Shown: positions 7,553 through 21,626, counted from the first letter of the stretch. The stretch: 35,775 nucleotides of DNA from Paulinella micropora (GCA_009731375.1 BJOX01000043.1:1141391-1177165), one strand, 5' to 3'. The notes: generated by a model not told the origin, from the sequence alone. Numbers and translations are program-made.

Positions 7553-9936
7553 TGTTGGAGGATCTGTTGGCTCTGGGGGTCAGGGGTGGGGTGACGTTTT
7601 TGTTCGCGGTTGGGGGTTATGGTGTCCGGGGGTGCTTGGGGTTGCGTGGGTAAGGGGGGTCTGGGATCGCTCCCTTCTGGATTCCAGTCTGCGTGTGGGA
7701 GGAAGTCGTCTCGGAGAAGGCGTAGATGGGAGTGTACTGCTATCTGTGTTGATTTGTCGTGTGAGGATAACGCCCATAAAAATACCGTTGCCATGCGTAA
7801 GTTGGCTCTATGCTTGAATCGGGGGAGTCCGAAGCCGCCACATTTTCCTCGCGGCGCATAGAGGTACGCCACCGGGACATCGGTCGCCCGCAGTTTGAGT
7901 GTGCGTCGGAAGCAGTCTCGGAGGAAGAGGTCTAAGGTGTCGGCATCGGATTCTTTTAGTGGTGTCCAGCCTAGGGGGAAATCTAGAGTGCCTGGTACTA
8001 GGTCTCGAAGTGTTTCTCGTCGTCTTGCGTCGGAGATGTTGAGGTTCAGGGCTACCTGGGTAGCCAGTAGAAGGGTGTTCATAGCTTCATTAATTTGTAG
8101 GTTATAGTCGTCGAGTCCAGATGTGTATAGACCAAGTGATCGGAACTTCTCATATTTGGTTAGGCTGGGGATGGTGGCGCCATCCAGCCCCTTAAGTTCA
8201 ACATCAAAATCCTGGGTGTGGCCATTCGGGTAGACGGTGATGCCCAAGGTGAAGCTTTTGGTGATAGACGCGGCGAACCCGGAGGCATCGAGTTGGAGTA
8301 GAGTTCTTTGGAATCCCGCTTGGGCTTGTTGTATGTATCGTGATTTGGGACCTGGGCATCCGTATGCATGCCATTCGTCATCGGCGAAAATGTGCTTCGG
8401 GGGAATGGTCACGTCGGACTCCTTCCGGGTCAAGGTACGCCCCTGCATTCCAGGCCATGAGTTAAACTGCCTCTTGTGGCCATAGAACTGGTATCCACTT
8501 TGGGATTCGGTTGGGAGCGTGGTTGAAGTTTGGCGTTGACGGTATTCGCAGACGATGCCAAACCGGGTAGGGCTTATCGGGCTTCCCTGGGCCGTCCCCC
8601 GCTCTCGGAAGACCGTTGTGGACTCTTGGATGGTGGTTCCCTTTTTCCCCGTGTGGATTAGGGCCCGTTGGTAGAGATGTGTGATAAACCGGTAGAGTTC
8701 GGGGAATGCATCCGGGGGGGCTACCGTGGTCGCCAGTGCTTTTTGGAGGATTGGGAGTTCTTCGGAGTCGAAGGCTTTTTCGACGTCGACCGCTGTAAGG
8801 ATGAGTGTATGGCATTGGTTGGTTACCCGCGCCGCGTTCCGGACATCATAGAGGATGAGGTTGGATTCGTCAGCGCCGGAGATTCGTGGGCAGTTTGCTT
8901 TGGCAGTTTTGCTCATGGTTCCCACTTCCAACATCAGGGTTCGAAGTCGAAGATCTACCATTTTGGCATGTAAGTTCATGATGGCTTGGGACACCATGAT
9001 CGGACGCCATTCGCCGGGGTTAGCCCCCGTGCCTGTTCCTTTCCACAACTGGACTAGTTGGGTAGGTTTCCATTCCTGTGGGATGACTCCTTCTCGCCAG
9101 CATGTGTTAATGTACATTAAGATATACGATTGTCCTTCTTGGGAGAGCAGGCGCAATGCCGCTGGGGGAACCTGGTCCAAGCCGGACGACGGGCCCTTTT
9201 TGGCAATGAGGGCTGTTTTGAGTTCATCCAGAGTGAAGTCTCGCCTCGCTTCTCGGAAGGCTTGGTGTTTGTCTGGGTAAGAAATTAGTTGGGGAGGCAA
9301 CTTGGTGAAGTGTTTGGTGTATCCACATGGGAGGAGTAGTCGGTATCGCGGTATTGGTGGAGGGGGGGTCACTGTTTGCGCTGGGGGATGGGCTTGCCTC
9401 CAGTCATCCAGGAGTTGGTGTACGGGGAGGAGGGCGGCTTCTTTGGCGAGGCGGTCACATACTTCGTTGAGGCAATGGCGCCATTCGAAGCTGTTTTCGA
9501 CATGTGATGGGACCCAATGTAGGTGTCCATAGGTGAGTTTATATCTGGCGATAGCCTCCCATAGGATGGGGTATGGGCGTTGCGGGAATAACTGTTGGTA
9601 TTCGCCTTCTAGTTGGCAGTCAGCGAGGCCTTTGTAGTCGGTAAATCCGTGGGTTTGTTGTGGGTGCCATTGGCGTGTGCAGATGTAGTGGAGGACTATG
9701 GCAGCTGCCCCGACTTCTTGGTGCGTACTGGTGGTGGGGTATCCATGGGAGCCGAAGATCGCAATGAGGTGTTCACGGAACATGAGGATGGCACCGAACC
9801 CTCCCGCGTGTCCCAGCTTCGGGAAGCTAGAGCCATCAATATGGAAGATGGCTGTGGTCTCTGGGTCAGCGGCATCAATGAGGTTGTTCTGGGGACTTGG
9901 TATCGATGTCCGTCCGTAATTTGGGGCGAAGGGAGT
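7309..9936 (-). pseudogene. RNase H-reverse transcriptase ORF of the LINE-type element
   Basis: The frame is open from 9936 (a TAG lies at 9939-9937) to 7309; the first Met is at 9783, inside the RNase H, so the true product must begin upstream in another frame. RNase H: FHIDGSS (Asp codon 9837-9835), GGFGAIL, THQEVGAA (Glu), FTDYKGLAD (Asp), HWVPSH and CDRLAKEAA (final Asp). RT: GPSSGLDQVPP, WKPTQLVQLWKG, AVDVEKAFD (Asp), GTAQGSPISP, IFADDEWHAYG (FADD at 8388-8377) and a YRYLG-like FRSLGLY. After about 7900 it becomes Pro/Thr-rich, and the likely true frame shifts near 7550. The RNase H-before-RT order is the reverse of usual LINEs. It acts in target-primed reverse transcription if intact; this copy is likely dead. 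Confidence 0.8.
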
Positions 9937-10695
9937 CTAGGCGGTATTTGCGCTGCAAGGTTAGGGGGAGATGGTGTAGGAGGAAGGCCACGGCTCCGGT
10001 GTCTAGGGGTTGGATGACTCCATTGGGATCCGTTGGATGGGTCTGCCATTGTTGGATACATGGGTGAGGGGTGGGGTTAGAGTCATCGTCGCCTAATTCG
10101 TGGAGGAGACGGACAATGCATGAGGGGTCAGGCGCGGCGTAAAGATTCTCGAGTGTAGCGGGAAGCCTCGGGCGAGGAGTATCGGGTGTGCCGTGGACTG
10201 CCCAGTGTAGTCGGGTGTAGTAATCGTTGGTTCGCTGGTAGTCAGACCGTCCCGGTTCTGTGGCCCACTGGGAGGTGTACTGCATGAGGTTGTCAGTCCA
10301 AGGTTGAGGTTGTTGGCTCCTTTCCTGGGTCCACTCGGCGAATAATCGTTGTCCGCAGTCGCTTTGGAGTTGATCCTCACTGCATTCCGGTAAATGTGCG
10401 AATATAGCAAATCGGAGTGATCTTGGAAGGTGGGGGATAGGGGGGTTTCGTAGGTGGAGCGATCTCCTAAGAAGATATCCGGATGGTTATGTTGTTGCGT
10501 GGCCGGGGGGTGAATGTAGGTGTAATCATCCCCTAGGGCGGCGATTGCCAAAACCTGGGCGGCATCAGCGGTGGGGATCCTTGCGCGGAACAGGTTGGCG
10601 TAATACTCGGTGATGGCTGCTTGCATTGGGTGGGCTTCTGTGCTGGTCGTCGTTGTCGTGCTCTGCTGTATACCGCTGTGCGATTGGTGTCCCAT
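9875..10695 (-). pseudogene. Middle region of the LINE-type element, frame-shifted
   Basis: Coding appears to pass from a frame at 10695-about 10430 (helical stretch ITEYYANLFRARIP) into another at about 10430-9875 (IFAHLPECSEDQLQSDCGQR, then a stretch ending KYRLDSLRPKLRTDID), and from there into the RNase H-RT frame near 9930. I infer the joins from continuity of amino-acid character, not homology. I recognise no domain. It could be a linker or a diverged nucleic-acid-binding segment. Confidence 0.45.
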
Positions 10696-10753
10696 GGGTA
10701 GTTGAGGGTTTTATTGGGGGGCATTGCTCCCAGGGTGGCGTCGGTCGTTTCTT

Positions 10754-11728
10754 TCAACGCATACTTATTAAGGCGATCGCGTGCCCAGCCGATGGTGTTG
10801 AGGGCGAGGACACAGAAGTCGGTGAAGTTTTCGGGGGGGGGGGGGGGGGGGGANNNNNNNNNNTTTTCGCGACGTCTGGTGGCTGTTGGCCTGTCGACAG
10901 TAGTTTGTGGAGTTCGGTTAAGGTTTGCTGGCTTGTTAACCGAGCGGCGCTGGTGTGGGGTCTCCTGTGATTTCGGTGCGTCGTCGGTACTGTAGCTGGA
11001 GTAGTCGGGGTGTCGGAGGGTGTGATGCCTGGTGTGGTGGTAAGGCTGAGCGTCCTGGCTGCAGCTACAGCATTCGCCAGGAGTTCTTGGGGCCCTTGTA
11101 ATGTTGATATGCTGGTTTGGACGCTTTCGAAGAGTGATCGTTGTTGGGCTGACCATTTTTGCGGTTTGTCATGTTGATAGGTCTGGGCTGGTGCTTCTGG
11201 CAAGGGGGCCAAGGCCGGGCGGGCCGCCGTGGATGCTGGCCTGCTGCGTCGTCGTTTGCGCCATCGTCGTCGCAGAGGGGAGTTAGATTCTATTAAGGGG
11301 GGTGGGAATGGGGGATCCTCGGGGATACCTGGTCGGTATTTTTCCTCCATGCGTACATGAATATTGTGGAGGCGTTGTGTGACCCACTTTGCCAGGGTGG
11401 TGTCGCCTTGTCGGCATAGGGGTTTCGGCCGAGTTTTGCTATTGTTCTGTTCAAGCTGTTGGAAGATAGCTTCGGGGGAAGGGGATGGCTTGGCAGCGGT
11501 AGGTGGAAGTTTCTTGAGTTCCTCCCCGTAAGCTGCCTCCTCCAGGTGTTGAATATTGCCGGCGACGTCTACCCACTTGATTGGTGTGACGGTGAGGTCC
11601 GGAGACTCTGGGTACCGGGCATGTAGCCCTTCGGGTTTGTTTGTAGTAGATAACTCTAGGAGACCGTCTCGGGCTCTAACATCGAGGTAGAAGAAAGTTC
11701 GACGGGGGAAGGAGTCTCGTGTCGTCAT
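10754..11728 (-). pseudogene. N-terminal ORF region of the LINE-type element
   Basis: Starts at ATG 11728-11726. The protein begins with a short beta-like stretch (FFYLDVRARDGLLEL), then a helical part, a strongly basic patch (RRRWRKRRRSR near 11240) that could bind RNA or act as a nuclear signal, and Pro/Thr-rich sequence. A poly-C run in the coding sense (G19 on plus, 10835-10853, followed by an N gap to 10863) would encode polyproline and makes the frame beyond it uncertain. No known domain is recognised; position suggests an ORF1-like or N-terminal region. Confidence 0.5.
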
Positions 11729-11760
11729 GAGGGACTTGATTGTATTGCCGTAATCTCCAG

Positions 11761-12184
11761 ACCAAGGTTAACCGACAGACCGGAACGATCAGTATTGCCA
11801 TTATATACCGGTGGGCCGGCATAACAGGTAGTTAAGAGGTGAAACGTCACAGTATTAAAAAAAATCAGTGATAATAGAAGTTGTATAATAAAATAAAATA
11901 AACTTGATAAAATAAAATTATATATATACATATAGCCAGTGTATATCAAATTAATATAAGTAAATCATGGTGAGTTAATATTAATAACTAAATATTAATA
12001 AATATTGATCATGATATATTAAAATATTAAAAAAACCATTAATATAATATATACGAGTCATATATATATATATCATATATATATAGATATAGAGTATATA
12101 TATATATATAATATATGAATGATATATATTAATAATAATAATAATAATAATAAATATATATATATATATAACTTCCGACTTCAA

Positions 12185-12233
<49 letters not shown>

Positions 12234-12254
12234 AAAAANNNNNNNNNNTCAAAA
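11761..12254. repeat. AT-rich tract with (TA)n, (TAA)n and poly(A), plus gap
   Basis: Very AT-rich DNA beyond the 5' end of the LINE-type element: TA runs at about 12060-12120 and 12154-12172, TAA repeats at about 12130-12152, a 46-base A run at 12186-12231 and a 10-N gap at 12239-12248. No gene is seen. Confidence 0.85.
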
Positions 12255-12763
12255 ACAATCAAGACGGTTGAAGTCACCGGCGTTATATAAAGTTATGCCA
12301 CCAGAGACCTTATATTAATATGAAGTTAATATATTGTAATCAGTAGAAAGTGGCCGGACTGCTTAGAGGTCCGAGGCTGACCGTGCTCTCTGCCGGTCAG
12401 TTTATGTGGCACCGGGCGGCACCACCGTGGCATGTCGGATCTTCGTCTCCCAGACGTCCCCTGCCGCGCCACCGGCGGTCGGCGGCAAATCACTTGATAG
12501 TACAATTTTAATACCACTGCGGCTCCAAACGGTACGGTTCAACGGAAAAACAAAAACAAAAACAAATATTAATATTAATATAATACATTGAAAAAAACTT
12601 GAAATGCGGCTGGGCCCGGCCCCGGCTGCAAGTTGACTCAAGTTCAGTTGAACGTGGACACCCGGCCCGGGCCGCGATGGTTACTCGGTGTTCATATCGG
12701 CTGTCACCGTGCTGGCAGTTGTCGAGCCTTCAAGTTCAACTTGAATTGAAGGCGGCCCCGTGA
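12255..12763. other. Unique GC-rich spacer, no gene seen
   Basis: Mixed GC-rich and AT-rich sequence. Near 12729-12754 a near-palindrome built from TTCAAGTTCAACTTGAA occurs. Open frames are short and unconvincing on both strands. Confidence 0.5.
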
Positions 12764-12766
12764 CTA

Positions 12767-12834
<68 letters not shown>

Positions 12835-12836
12835 TA

Positions 12837-12878
<42 letters not shown>

Positions 12879-12969
12879 ATACATATATATTAATCCGGCA
12901 TGACTTATATCTATCTCTATCTCTCTCATAATACATATATACTTATATCTATCTCTATCTCTCTCCCTT

Positions 12970-13016
<47 letters not shown>

Positions 13017-13085
13017 TAATCATGACTTATATCTATCTCTATCTCTCATAATACATATATACTTATATCTATCTCTGTCTCTCTC

Positions 13086-13182
<97 letters not shown>
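12764..13182. repeat. Compound (CT)n/(TA)n microsatellite with a larger duplicated unit
   Basis: Alternating CT and TA runs. A longer unit (CATATATACTTATATCTATC onward into CTCTCCCTTTCTC) occurs twice, starting about 12934 and 13053, so the array grew by block duplication as well as slippage. Confidence 0.9.
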
Positions 13183-13303
13183 GGTCAGGTGACACAGTAA
13201 GTTGAATATGATGATGGTTGCCGAGGCTTCAGTTGATTTTCACTGACACAGAAGTTACGACTAATTTCTAAACAGTGTCCTTGTTGAGGCCGCGGACCAG
13301 CGT

Positions 13304-13440
13304 GTATGTCTGTCTGTCTGTCTATCTGTCTATCTGACTGCCTGTCTATCTGCCTATCTGCCTATCTATCTGTCTATCTGTCTGTCTGTCTGTCTGTCTA
13401 TCTACGTATCTATCTATCTGTCTGTCTGTCTGTCTGTCTA
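13304..13440. repeat. (CTGT)n/(CTAT)n tetranucleotide repeat
   Basis: An interrupted tetranucleotide array with interspersed CTGC, CTAC and CTGA units. Confidence 0.9.
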
Positions 13441-13457
13441 ACGCAGCCCGGCCGCAG

Positions 13458-13625
13458 TCACCGGGCAGCCTTAGACTTGGCATACATTTCGCTGAGATCT
13501 ACCAGCCGCTCATGCTCACCAGGCTGGTCTAACCGAGAAATACCCACACTTCTGCTTCGACAGTCCTCTACTAGCGCCTGTTCCAGCAACGCTCCTACCT
13601 GTCTGACCTTGCCAGCCGGAAAATC

Positions 13626-13663
<38 letters not shown>

Positions 13664-14054
13664 GATGTTGATGTTGTCGCACATCCCCGATCGGCCCGTG
13701 CAAGCTGAATGTTATTGTCTCAGGCCGCGTCGGCCCGGCCAGTCTGATTGCGCACAATGGGCGAGAGCCGTAGAACTTACATAGAAGCCACGCGCCAGCC
13801 CATTGTGCGTCACGTAGCTCGCTCAATCTGGGGCTGCGATCAAGGTGGGATAAAATCCCCTGGGTCGCGAGGACAGCGGCAAGTCCTGACTGTACATGTC
13901 CTGTCCTTGACTGGGAGAGGAGAAACGCTAGCCGGCGGGCTGCACTGCCGAGGTAAAGACCCGGGGTCTGTGTGCCGAGGGACAGGCTGCATACATACAA
14001 AATTTGATAGAGAAAAAACGAACACATGTACATCCATGTATACGTGCATGGCAT
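13458..14054 (-). CDS. Hypothetical protein with polyglutamine tract (198 codons), doubtful
   Basis: A minus-strand frame from ATG 14054-14052 to a stop at 13458-13460. A CAA-encoded polyglutamine run (13627-13667), preceded by alternating QH, divides it. The part after the run is helix-like and compositionally ordinary (VGALLEQALVEDC, then EHERLVDLSEMYAKSK), which is why I do not dismiss it. The first 25 residues are hydrophobic but are coded by the edge of a CATA-rich region. No domain is recognised. It could be an exon or pseudogene fragment; chance is also possible because a (TTG)n run is open in all frames. Confidence 0.25.
13751..13809. repeat. 12-bp perfect inverted repeat, 35-base loop
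   Basis: CGCACAATGGGC (13751-13762) and GCCCATTGTGCG (13798-13809) are exact reverse complements. The transcript of either strand would form a hairpin. It lies within the doubtful polyQ frame. Confidence 0.7.
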
Positions 14055-14109
14055 ACATCAGTATGCATGCAACAATACATATATATTTATAAACAAACAC
14101 ACATGGCAT

Positions 14110-14334
14110 GTACATACACACATAAATACATACATACATACATACATACATACATACCTGCATGAATGCATACATGCATACGTACGTACATACATACATC
14201 AATACATACATACATACATACATACATACATACATACATACACACATACATACACACACACATACATACATACATACATACATACATGCATACATGCATA
14301 CATGCATACATGCATACATACATACATACATACA

Positions 14335-14366
<32 letters not shown>

Positions 14367-14528
14367 CATACATACATATACATACATACATACATACATA
14401 CATAAATACATACATACATACATACATACATTCATACATTCATTCATACATACATACATACATAAATACATACATACATACATACATACATTCATACATT
14501 ACATACATACATACATAACATACATACA

Positions 14529-14559
<31 letters not shown>

Positions 14560-14895
14560 GTACATACATACATACATGCATACATGCATACAGTAATACA
14601 TACATACATACATACATACATACATACATGCATGCATACATACATGCATACATACATACATACATACATACATACATACATACATACATGCATACATACA
14701 TGCATACATACATACATACATACATAAATACATACATACATACATACATACATACATACATACATACATACATACATACATACATAACCTGCCGTTCTTA
14801 TACAATACAAGAAGGTTGGAATTGAGCCCCTCCACGACCCAGGCGTCGCCTAATACATACATACATACATAAACACAAACACATATACATACATG
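14110..14895. repeat. (CATA)n microsatellite, about 0.7 kb, and short satellite arrays
   Basis: A nearly continuous CATA array to about 14787 with CATG, CATT and AATA variants, then about 60 unique bases and further CATA units. Frames of H/T/Y/I or V/C/M repeats across it are artefacts of the repeat. Confidence 0.95.
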
Positions 14896-15985
<1,090 letters not shown>

Positions 15986-16014
15986 ACCCGCAGGCAGCGA
16001 CGGGTCTTCGTGTA

Positions 16015-16432
<418 letters not shown>

Positions 16433-17018
16433 ATTTGAGAGAGCGGAAAACTCAGTGCGTGATGGTTGGCAAAATAGAGGATTTTTCGGCAATGATATGG
16501 GGGAAAATGGCTGACCATTATACTGAGCGCGGGGTGGACAGTCGGCGTTGCCCAGCCCTGCACGCGCCAAGGGTCCTGCTCACAAAGTCAATACAAGTCG
16601 AGTCGAGTCAAGCCAAGTCGAGTCAACTCAACTTGACAAGTCAAGTCATCTTGACAAGTCAAGTCATGCCAAGTCAAGTCAAGTCAAGTCAAGTCAAGCA
16701 AACAAAAGTCAAGTTTTAAAAAAATCAGAAGTAGGACGGGAGGCAAAAACAGCGAAACTTTCACTGAATTTCCGGTGATTTCCCCGCGAACTTACCGCAT
16801 TTTCGCCTACCGTCTCATCTTTCGGCTACTGCAAACCAACTTTCATGAAAAATTCCCCTGATTTTCTTGATCTTGCCAACCGGTGCGGGAAAATTCAATG
16901 CGGCAACACATCGATCATCACTGAAAGTTTCGGCAATATCTATGCGGTCAGTTTTGGGGCACAAGTTGGTGTTACAAAATGAACATTATGAAATAGCAAA
17001 ATAAAATACTATCTGGTG
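16433..17018. other. Unique spacer with a TCAAG pentanucleotide array
   Basis: No gene seen. At about 16593-16712 is an array built from AAGTC/TCAAG units that includes inverted GACTT/CAACTTG units. Confidence 0.6.
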
Positions 17019-17117
<99 letters not shown>

Positions 17118-17118
17118 T
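17019..17118. repeat. (CTA)n microsatellite
   Basis: About 33 uninterrupted CTA units on the plus strand, same motif as the right half of the 15.5-16.0 kb array. Confidence 0.95.
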
Positions 17119-17402
17119 ACTATTACTACTACTTACGGCGGCAATGTGAGGAGGCAGCCTCGGCCTGGGTGGCACCGCGCAGGCTTTTTGTTCCGCCCGG
17201 TCAGGTCGGCCCACGGGAAAAGCATGCGCGTGGACGCGCGGGCCTTCGGAGATGCACAAGGTAATTGCCAGCTCTGGCTGAGGTTGCGTTCGCGCGCACA
17301 GCGGTTGCTGGTCGGGCTGGCAAACCCGGGGAAATTTGGAGAAAATTTGTGAGCGGATGGCTTGCATGGCTTGGGTCTGTAGCTCATGCCCGCGTGGGTC
17401 TG
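17119..17402. other. Unique GC-rich patch, no gene assigned
   Basis: About 280 bases of GC-rich sequence, open in several frames on both strands. Nothing is recognisable as a domain. Confidence 0.4.
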
Positions 17403-17673
17403 AAAATGAAAAAAAGAAAAGAGAAAGAAAGACCAGAGAAAGAAAGAACGAAAGACAATAAAGAAATAAAAAAAGAATGAATGAAAGAAAGAAAGAAAGA
17501 AAGAAAGAAAAAAAGAAAAAAAGAAAAAAAAGAAAAATTTAAATAAAACAGTAGATATAGATAGATAGATGATAGATAGATAGATAGATAGATAGATGGG
17601 TGGATGGATGGATGGATGGATAGATAGATAGATAGATAGATAGATAGAGAGATAGAAAGATAGAAAGAAAGAT

Positions 17674-17706
<33 letters not shown>

Positions 17707-17775
17707 TATAGATAGATATATAGATGGATGGATGGATGGATGGATAGATAAATAGATTGATAGATAGATAGATAA

Positions 17776-17813
<38 letters not shown>

Positions 17814-17816
17814 TAA

Positions 17817-17872
<56 letters not shown>
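17403..17872. repeat. Purine-rich (GAAA)n then (GATA)n/(GATG)n array
   Basis: A/G-only DNA to about 17546 followed by GATA units with GATG and GAAA blocks. Polypurine tracts of this length can form triplexes. Confidence 0.95.
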
Positions 17873-17996
17873 CCAGCTGAGCCGCCCAGGGCTATCCAGG
17901 CGGGTTGCAGGGAGCCCAAACCCTCCCACCAGCCAATCAACCTACATGCATACACATGCGTGTATGCATTTATAGCATTCAAAACTTTGCAAGAGC
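17873..17996. other. Short unique patch next to a 354-N gap
   Basis: About 120 bases of unique sequence, then an assembly gap at 17997-18350. Confidence 0.6.
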
Positions 17997-18350
17997 NNNN
18001 NNNNNNNNNNNNNNNNNNNNNNNNNNNNNNNNNNNNNNNNNNNNNNNNNNNNNNNNNNNNNNNNNNNNNNNNNNNNNNNNNNNNNNNNNNNNNNNNNNNN
18101 NNNNNNNNNNNNNNNNNNNNNNNNNNNNNNNNNNNNNNNNNNNNNNNNNNNNNNNNNNNNNNNNNNNNNNNNNNNNNNNNNNNNNNNNNNNNNNNNNNNN
18201 NNNNNNNNNNNNNNNNNNNNNNNNNNNNNNNNNNNNNNNNNNNNNNNNNNNNNNNNNNNNNNNNNNNNNNNNNNNNNNNNNNNNNNNNNNNNNNNNNNNN
18301 NNNNNNNNNNNNNNNNNNNNNNNNNNNNNNNNNNNNNNNNNNNNNNNNNN

Positions 18351-18370
18351 TAGGTAGGTAGGTAGGTAGG

Positions 18371-18425
<55 letters not shown>

Positions 18426-18479
18426 GTAATCGATAGGTAGGTAGACAGGTAGGTAGGTAGGTAGATAGATAGATAGATG

Positions 18480-18561
<82 letters not shown>

Positions 18562-18714
18562 AAGATAGATAGATAGATAGATAGATANNNNNNNNNNTAG
18601 ATGGAAGATGGATAGATAGATAGATAGATAGATAGATGGATAGATGGATGGATGGATGGATGGGATGGATGGATGGATGGATAGATAGATAGATAGATAG
18701 ATAGAAAGATAGAT

Positions 18715-18775
<61 letters not shown>

Positions 18776-18823
18776 NNNNNNNNNNTGGTGGATGGATGGA
18801 TGGATGGATGGATGGGATGGATG

Positions 18824-18880
<57 letters not shown>

Positions 18881-18929
18881 GTAGATAGATAGATAGATAG
18901 ATGGATGGATGGATGGATGGATGGAGCTG

Positions 18930-19012
<83 letters not shown>

Positions 19013-19063
19013 CGATAGATAGATAGATAGATAGATCGATAGATAGATAGATCGATAGAAGAT

Positions 19064-19137
<74 letters not shown>

Positions 19138-19150
19138 GGACGGATGGATG

Positions 19151-19205
<55 letters not shown>

Positions 19206-19250
19206 TGATAGATAGATTGATAGTATAGACTATAGATAGATAGATAGATT
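18351..19250. repeat. (TAGA)n/(GATG)n/(TAGG)n array
   Basis: A second GATA-family array with blocks of TAGG, GATG and TCGA variants and two 10-N gaps (18588-18597, 18776-18785). The block order GATA-GATG-GATA recurs several times, pointing to duplication of larger units. Confidence 0.95.
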
Positions 19251-19721
19251 GCATGCAGACACACCTGGTCCTATTCTCCATGGTCGTGAACATCTTGTAT
19301 GCCGGCGGGTGGTTGGGAGCCGCTGTTGTAGCCACAAAAGCCTAGATGTCGATGACATAAGTAGAATCTACTGTAGATATGGATGTAGATACCATCGAGG
19401 CAAGCTCCGCAGAAAGCGAAGGTGGTAGTCGACGCTGCCCAAGTGATTGTGAGAGGGTTTGCACAGCCCGAGCCATGCTGGACGCGGAGGATGGCATCCT
19501 TCCTGTGAACCTTTTTTGGCAAACCTCCTGGATAGGCGGGGCCCATGCAGTATAAAAGGCAATTGCGGACAGAATTGGCAAAACTCGGACTTTGCAGAAA
19601 GAACGTTTTATTTCGAAAAAACCTGCTCAAGAAACCATGATACCAGTTACTCATGATGCAAGAAGAAATAAGTTTCCATTTGAATAAATGAACATTTAAA
19701 TTCTAGATATTTTGGAAATTA
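19251..19721. other. Unique patch with TATA-box-like site, no confident gene
   Basis: About 470 unique bases. TATAAAAGG lies at about 19550 on the plus strand. Downstream, ATG at about 19637 opens only 16 codons. Frames on the minus strand (19654-19271 and shorter) resemble nothing I know. Confidence 0.35.
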
Positions 19722-19870
<149 letters not shown>

Positions 19871-20374
19871 NNNNNNNNNNNNNNNNNNNNNNNNNNNNNN
19901 NNNNNNNNNNNNNNNNNNNNNNNNNNNNNNNNNNNNNNNNNNNNNNNNNNNNNNNNNNNNNNNNNNNNNNNNNNNNNNNNNNNNNNNNNNNNNNNNNNNN
20001 NNNNNNNNNNNNNNNNNNNNNNNNNNNNNNNNNNNNNNNNNNNNNNNNNNNNNNNNNNNNNNNNNNNNNNNNNNNNNNNNNNNNNNNNNNNNNNNNNNNN
20101 NNNNNNNNNNNNNNNNNNNNNNNNNNNNNNNNNNNNNNNNNNNNNNNNNNNNNNNNNNNNNNNNNNNNNNNNNNNNNNNNNNNNNNNNNNNNNNNNNNNN
20201 NNNNNNNNNNNNNNNNNNNNNNNNNNNNNNNNNNNNNNNNNNNNNNNNNNNNNNNNNNNNNNNNNNNNNNNNNNNNNNNNNNNNNNNNNNNNNNNNNNNN
20301 NNNNNNNNNNNNNNNNNNNNNNNNNNNNNNNNNNNNNNNNNNNNNNNNNNNNNNNNNNNNNNNNNNNNNNNNNN

Positions 20375-21027
20375 ACTCTCCATTTTATCTTTTTCTTCAA
20401 ACCCCTTGGAGAAGATTTTGCTCATGTCCACCCTTACGAAGATCCTTCGAGCCTCCTCGAAAAGAAGAGTCCAAAAGTGCACGTCCATCCGGACTATAAG
20501 TCACAACCGGGCATTGTCAACCCGGATTCCACCCACAGTGTTGACGCCGAGACATACTCTCATTTCGTCCAAGAAGTGCCCCGAAAGAACCAATCGAAAG
20601 AAGAAAGCACCTGATTTTGCCATCAACACCAAGCGTATGGAAAGACATTGAAGAAGAACTCCAATCCGCCCTCCCTCTCATCCTCCCCTTATCTCTCATC
20701 CTGCATTCCGTCATAGCCGTCCAGTGTTGCATAGCCCGGGCTAGGTCCCTTCGGGGGTTTAGGCCTTTACACAATGTCATCATTGTAGCTTGCGCAAGCT
20801 TACGGTGCTCAAAACACTTGGACTAACGGCTTCCTTTTCTTTCTCTTCTTCCTTATCCTCCCACTCTCCATTCCTAGATTGCCTTTTTCTTCAACGTCCT
20901 TCCTCCTCTTCTTTTTCCAGAACACAGTCTACCCGTGATTCCCATCCCGGACACATGCACAGTACACAAATTATTGTTTGATGTGAAACTGCGTTCCTTT
21001 GCAAGGACTACATTCCTTTGCGACATC
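20375..21027. other. Unique patch, no confident gene
   Basis: Open frames of 60-90 codons exist on both strands, but none has a recognisable domain. The minus-strand stretch just right of the gap (about 20488-20375, FEEARRIFVRVDMSKIFSKG) has ordinary protein composition and could be the end of a coding sequence hidden by the gap. AGCTTGCGCAAGCT near 20790 is a perfect palindrome. Confidence 0.3.
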
Positions 21028-21029
21028 TC

Positions 21030-21086
<57 letters not shown>

Positions 21087-21315
21087 ATCTATCTTATCTA
21101 TCTTATCTATCTTATCTATCTATCTATCTATCTATCTCTCTATCTCTCTATCTCTCTATCTCTCTATCTCTCTATCTCTCTATCTCTCTATCTCTCTCTC
21201 TCTATCTCTCTATCTCTCTCTCTATCTCTCTATCTCTCTATCTCTCTATCTCTCTATCTCTCTATTTCTCTATTTCTCTATTTCTCTATTTCTCTATCGA
21301 TCTATCGATCTATCG

Positions 21316-21364
<49 letters not shown>

Positions 21365-21371
21365 ATCTAAC

Positions 21372-21411
<40 letters not shown>

Positions 21412-21451
21412 GTATCTAATCTCTCTCTCTCTCTCTCTCTCTCTCGCTCTC

Positions 21452-21482
<31 letters not shown>

Positions 21483-21513
21483 GTCTATCTATCTATCTAT
21501 CTATCTATCTATC

Positions 21514-21550
<37 letters not shown>

Positions 21551-21594
21551 CCTCCCCCCCCCNNNNNNNNNNCTCTCTCTCTTCTCTCTCTCTC

Positions 21595-21626
<32 letters not shown>

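Larger units (their letters stand above)
6741..11760 (-). mobile_element. Decayed LINE-type retrotransposon with RNase H upstream of RT
   Basis: On the minus strand, order from 5' to 3': basic/Pro-rich N-terminal frame (11728-10864, then a 10-N gap after a G19 tract), a middle region in shifting frames, RNase H (9845-9420), RT with an FADD motif (9240-8030), and a C-terminal region with a CxxC motif near 6840. At least four frame changes and an in-frame TAA at 6900-6898 show decay, unless some are sequencing errors. No apurinic-type endonuclease is recognisable in the N-terminal part. The bases 5' of 11728 include TATATAA on the minus strand near 11800. Confidence 0.75.

Noticed and set aside
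8237-10017. Plus-strand frames of 76-141 codons across the RT element
   Set aside because: They lie antisense to RNase H and RT motifs, which are clearly on the minus strand.
17550-19250. CRISPR-like array
   Set aside because: There are no spacers; the units are 4-bp microsatellites in a eukaryotic setting.
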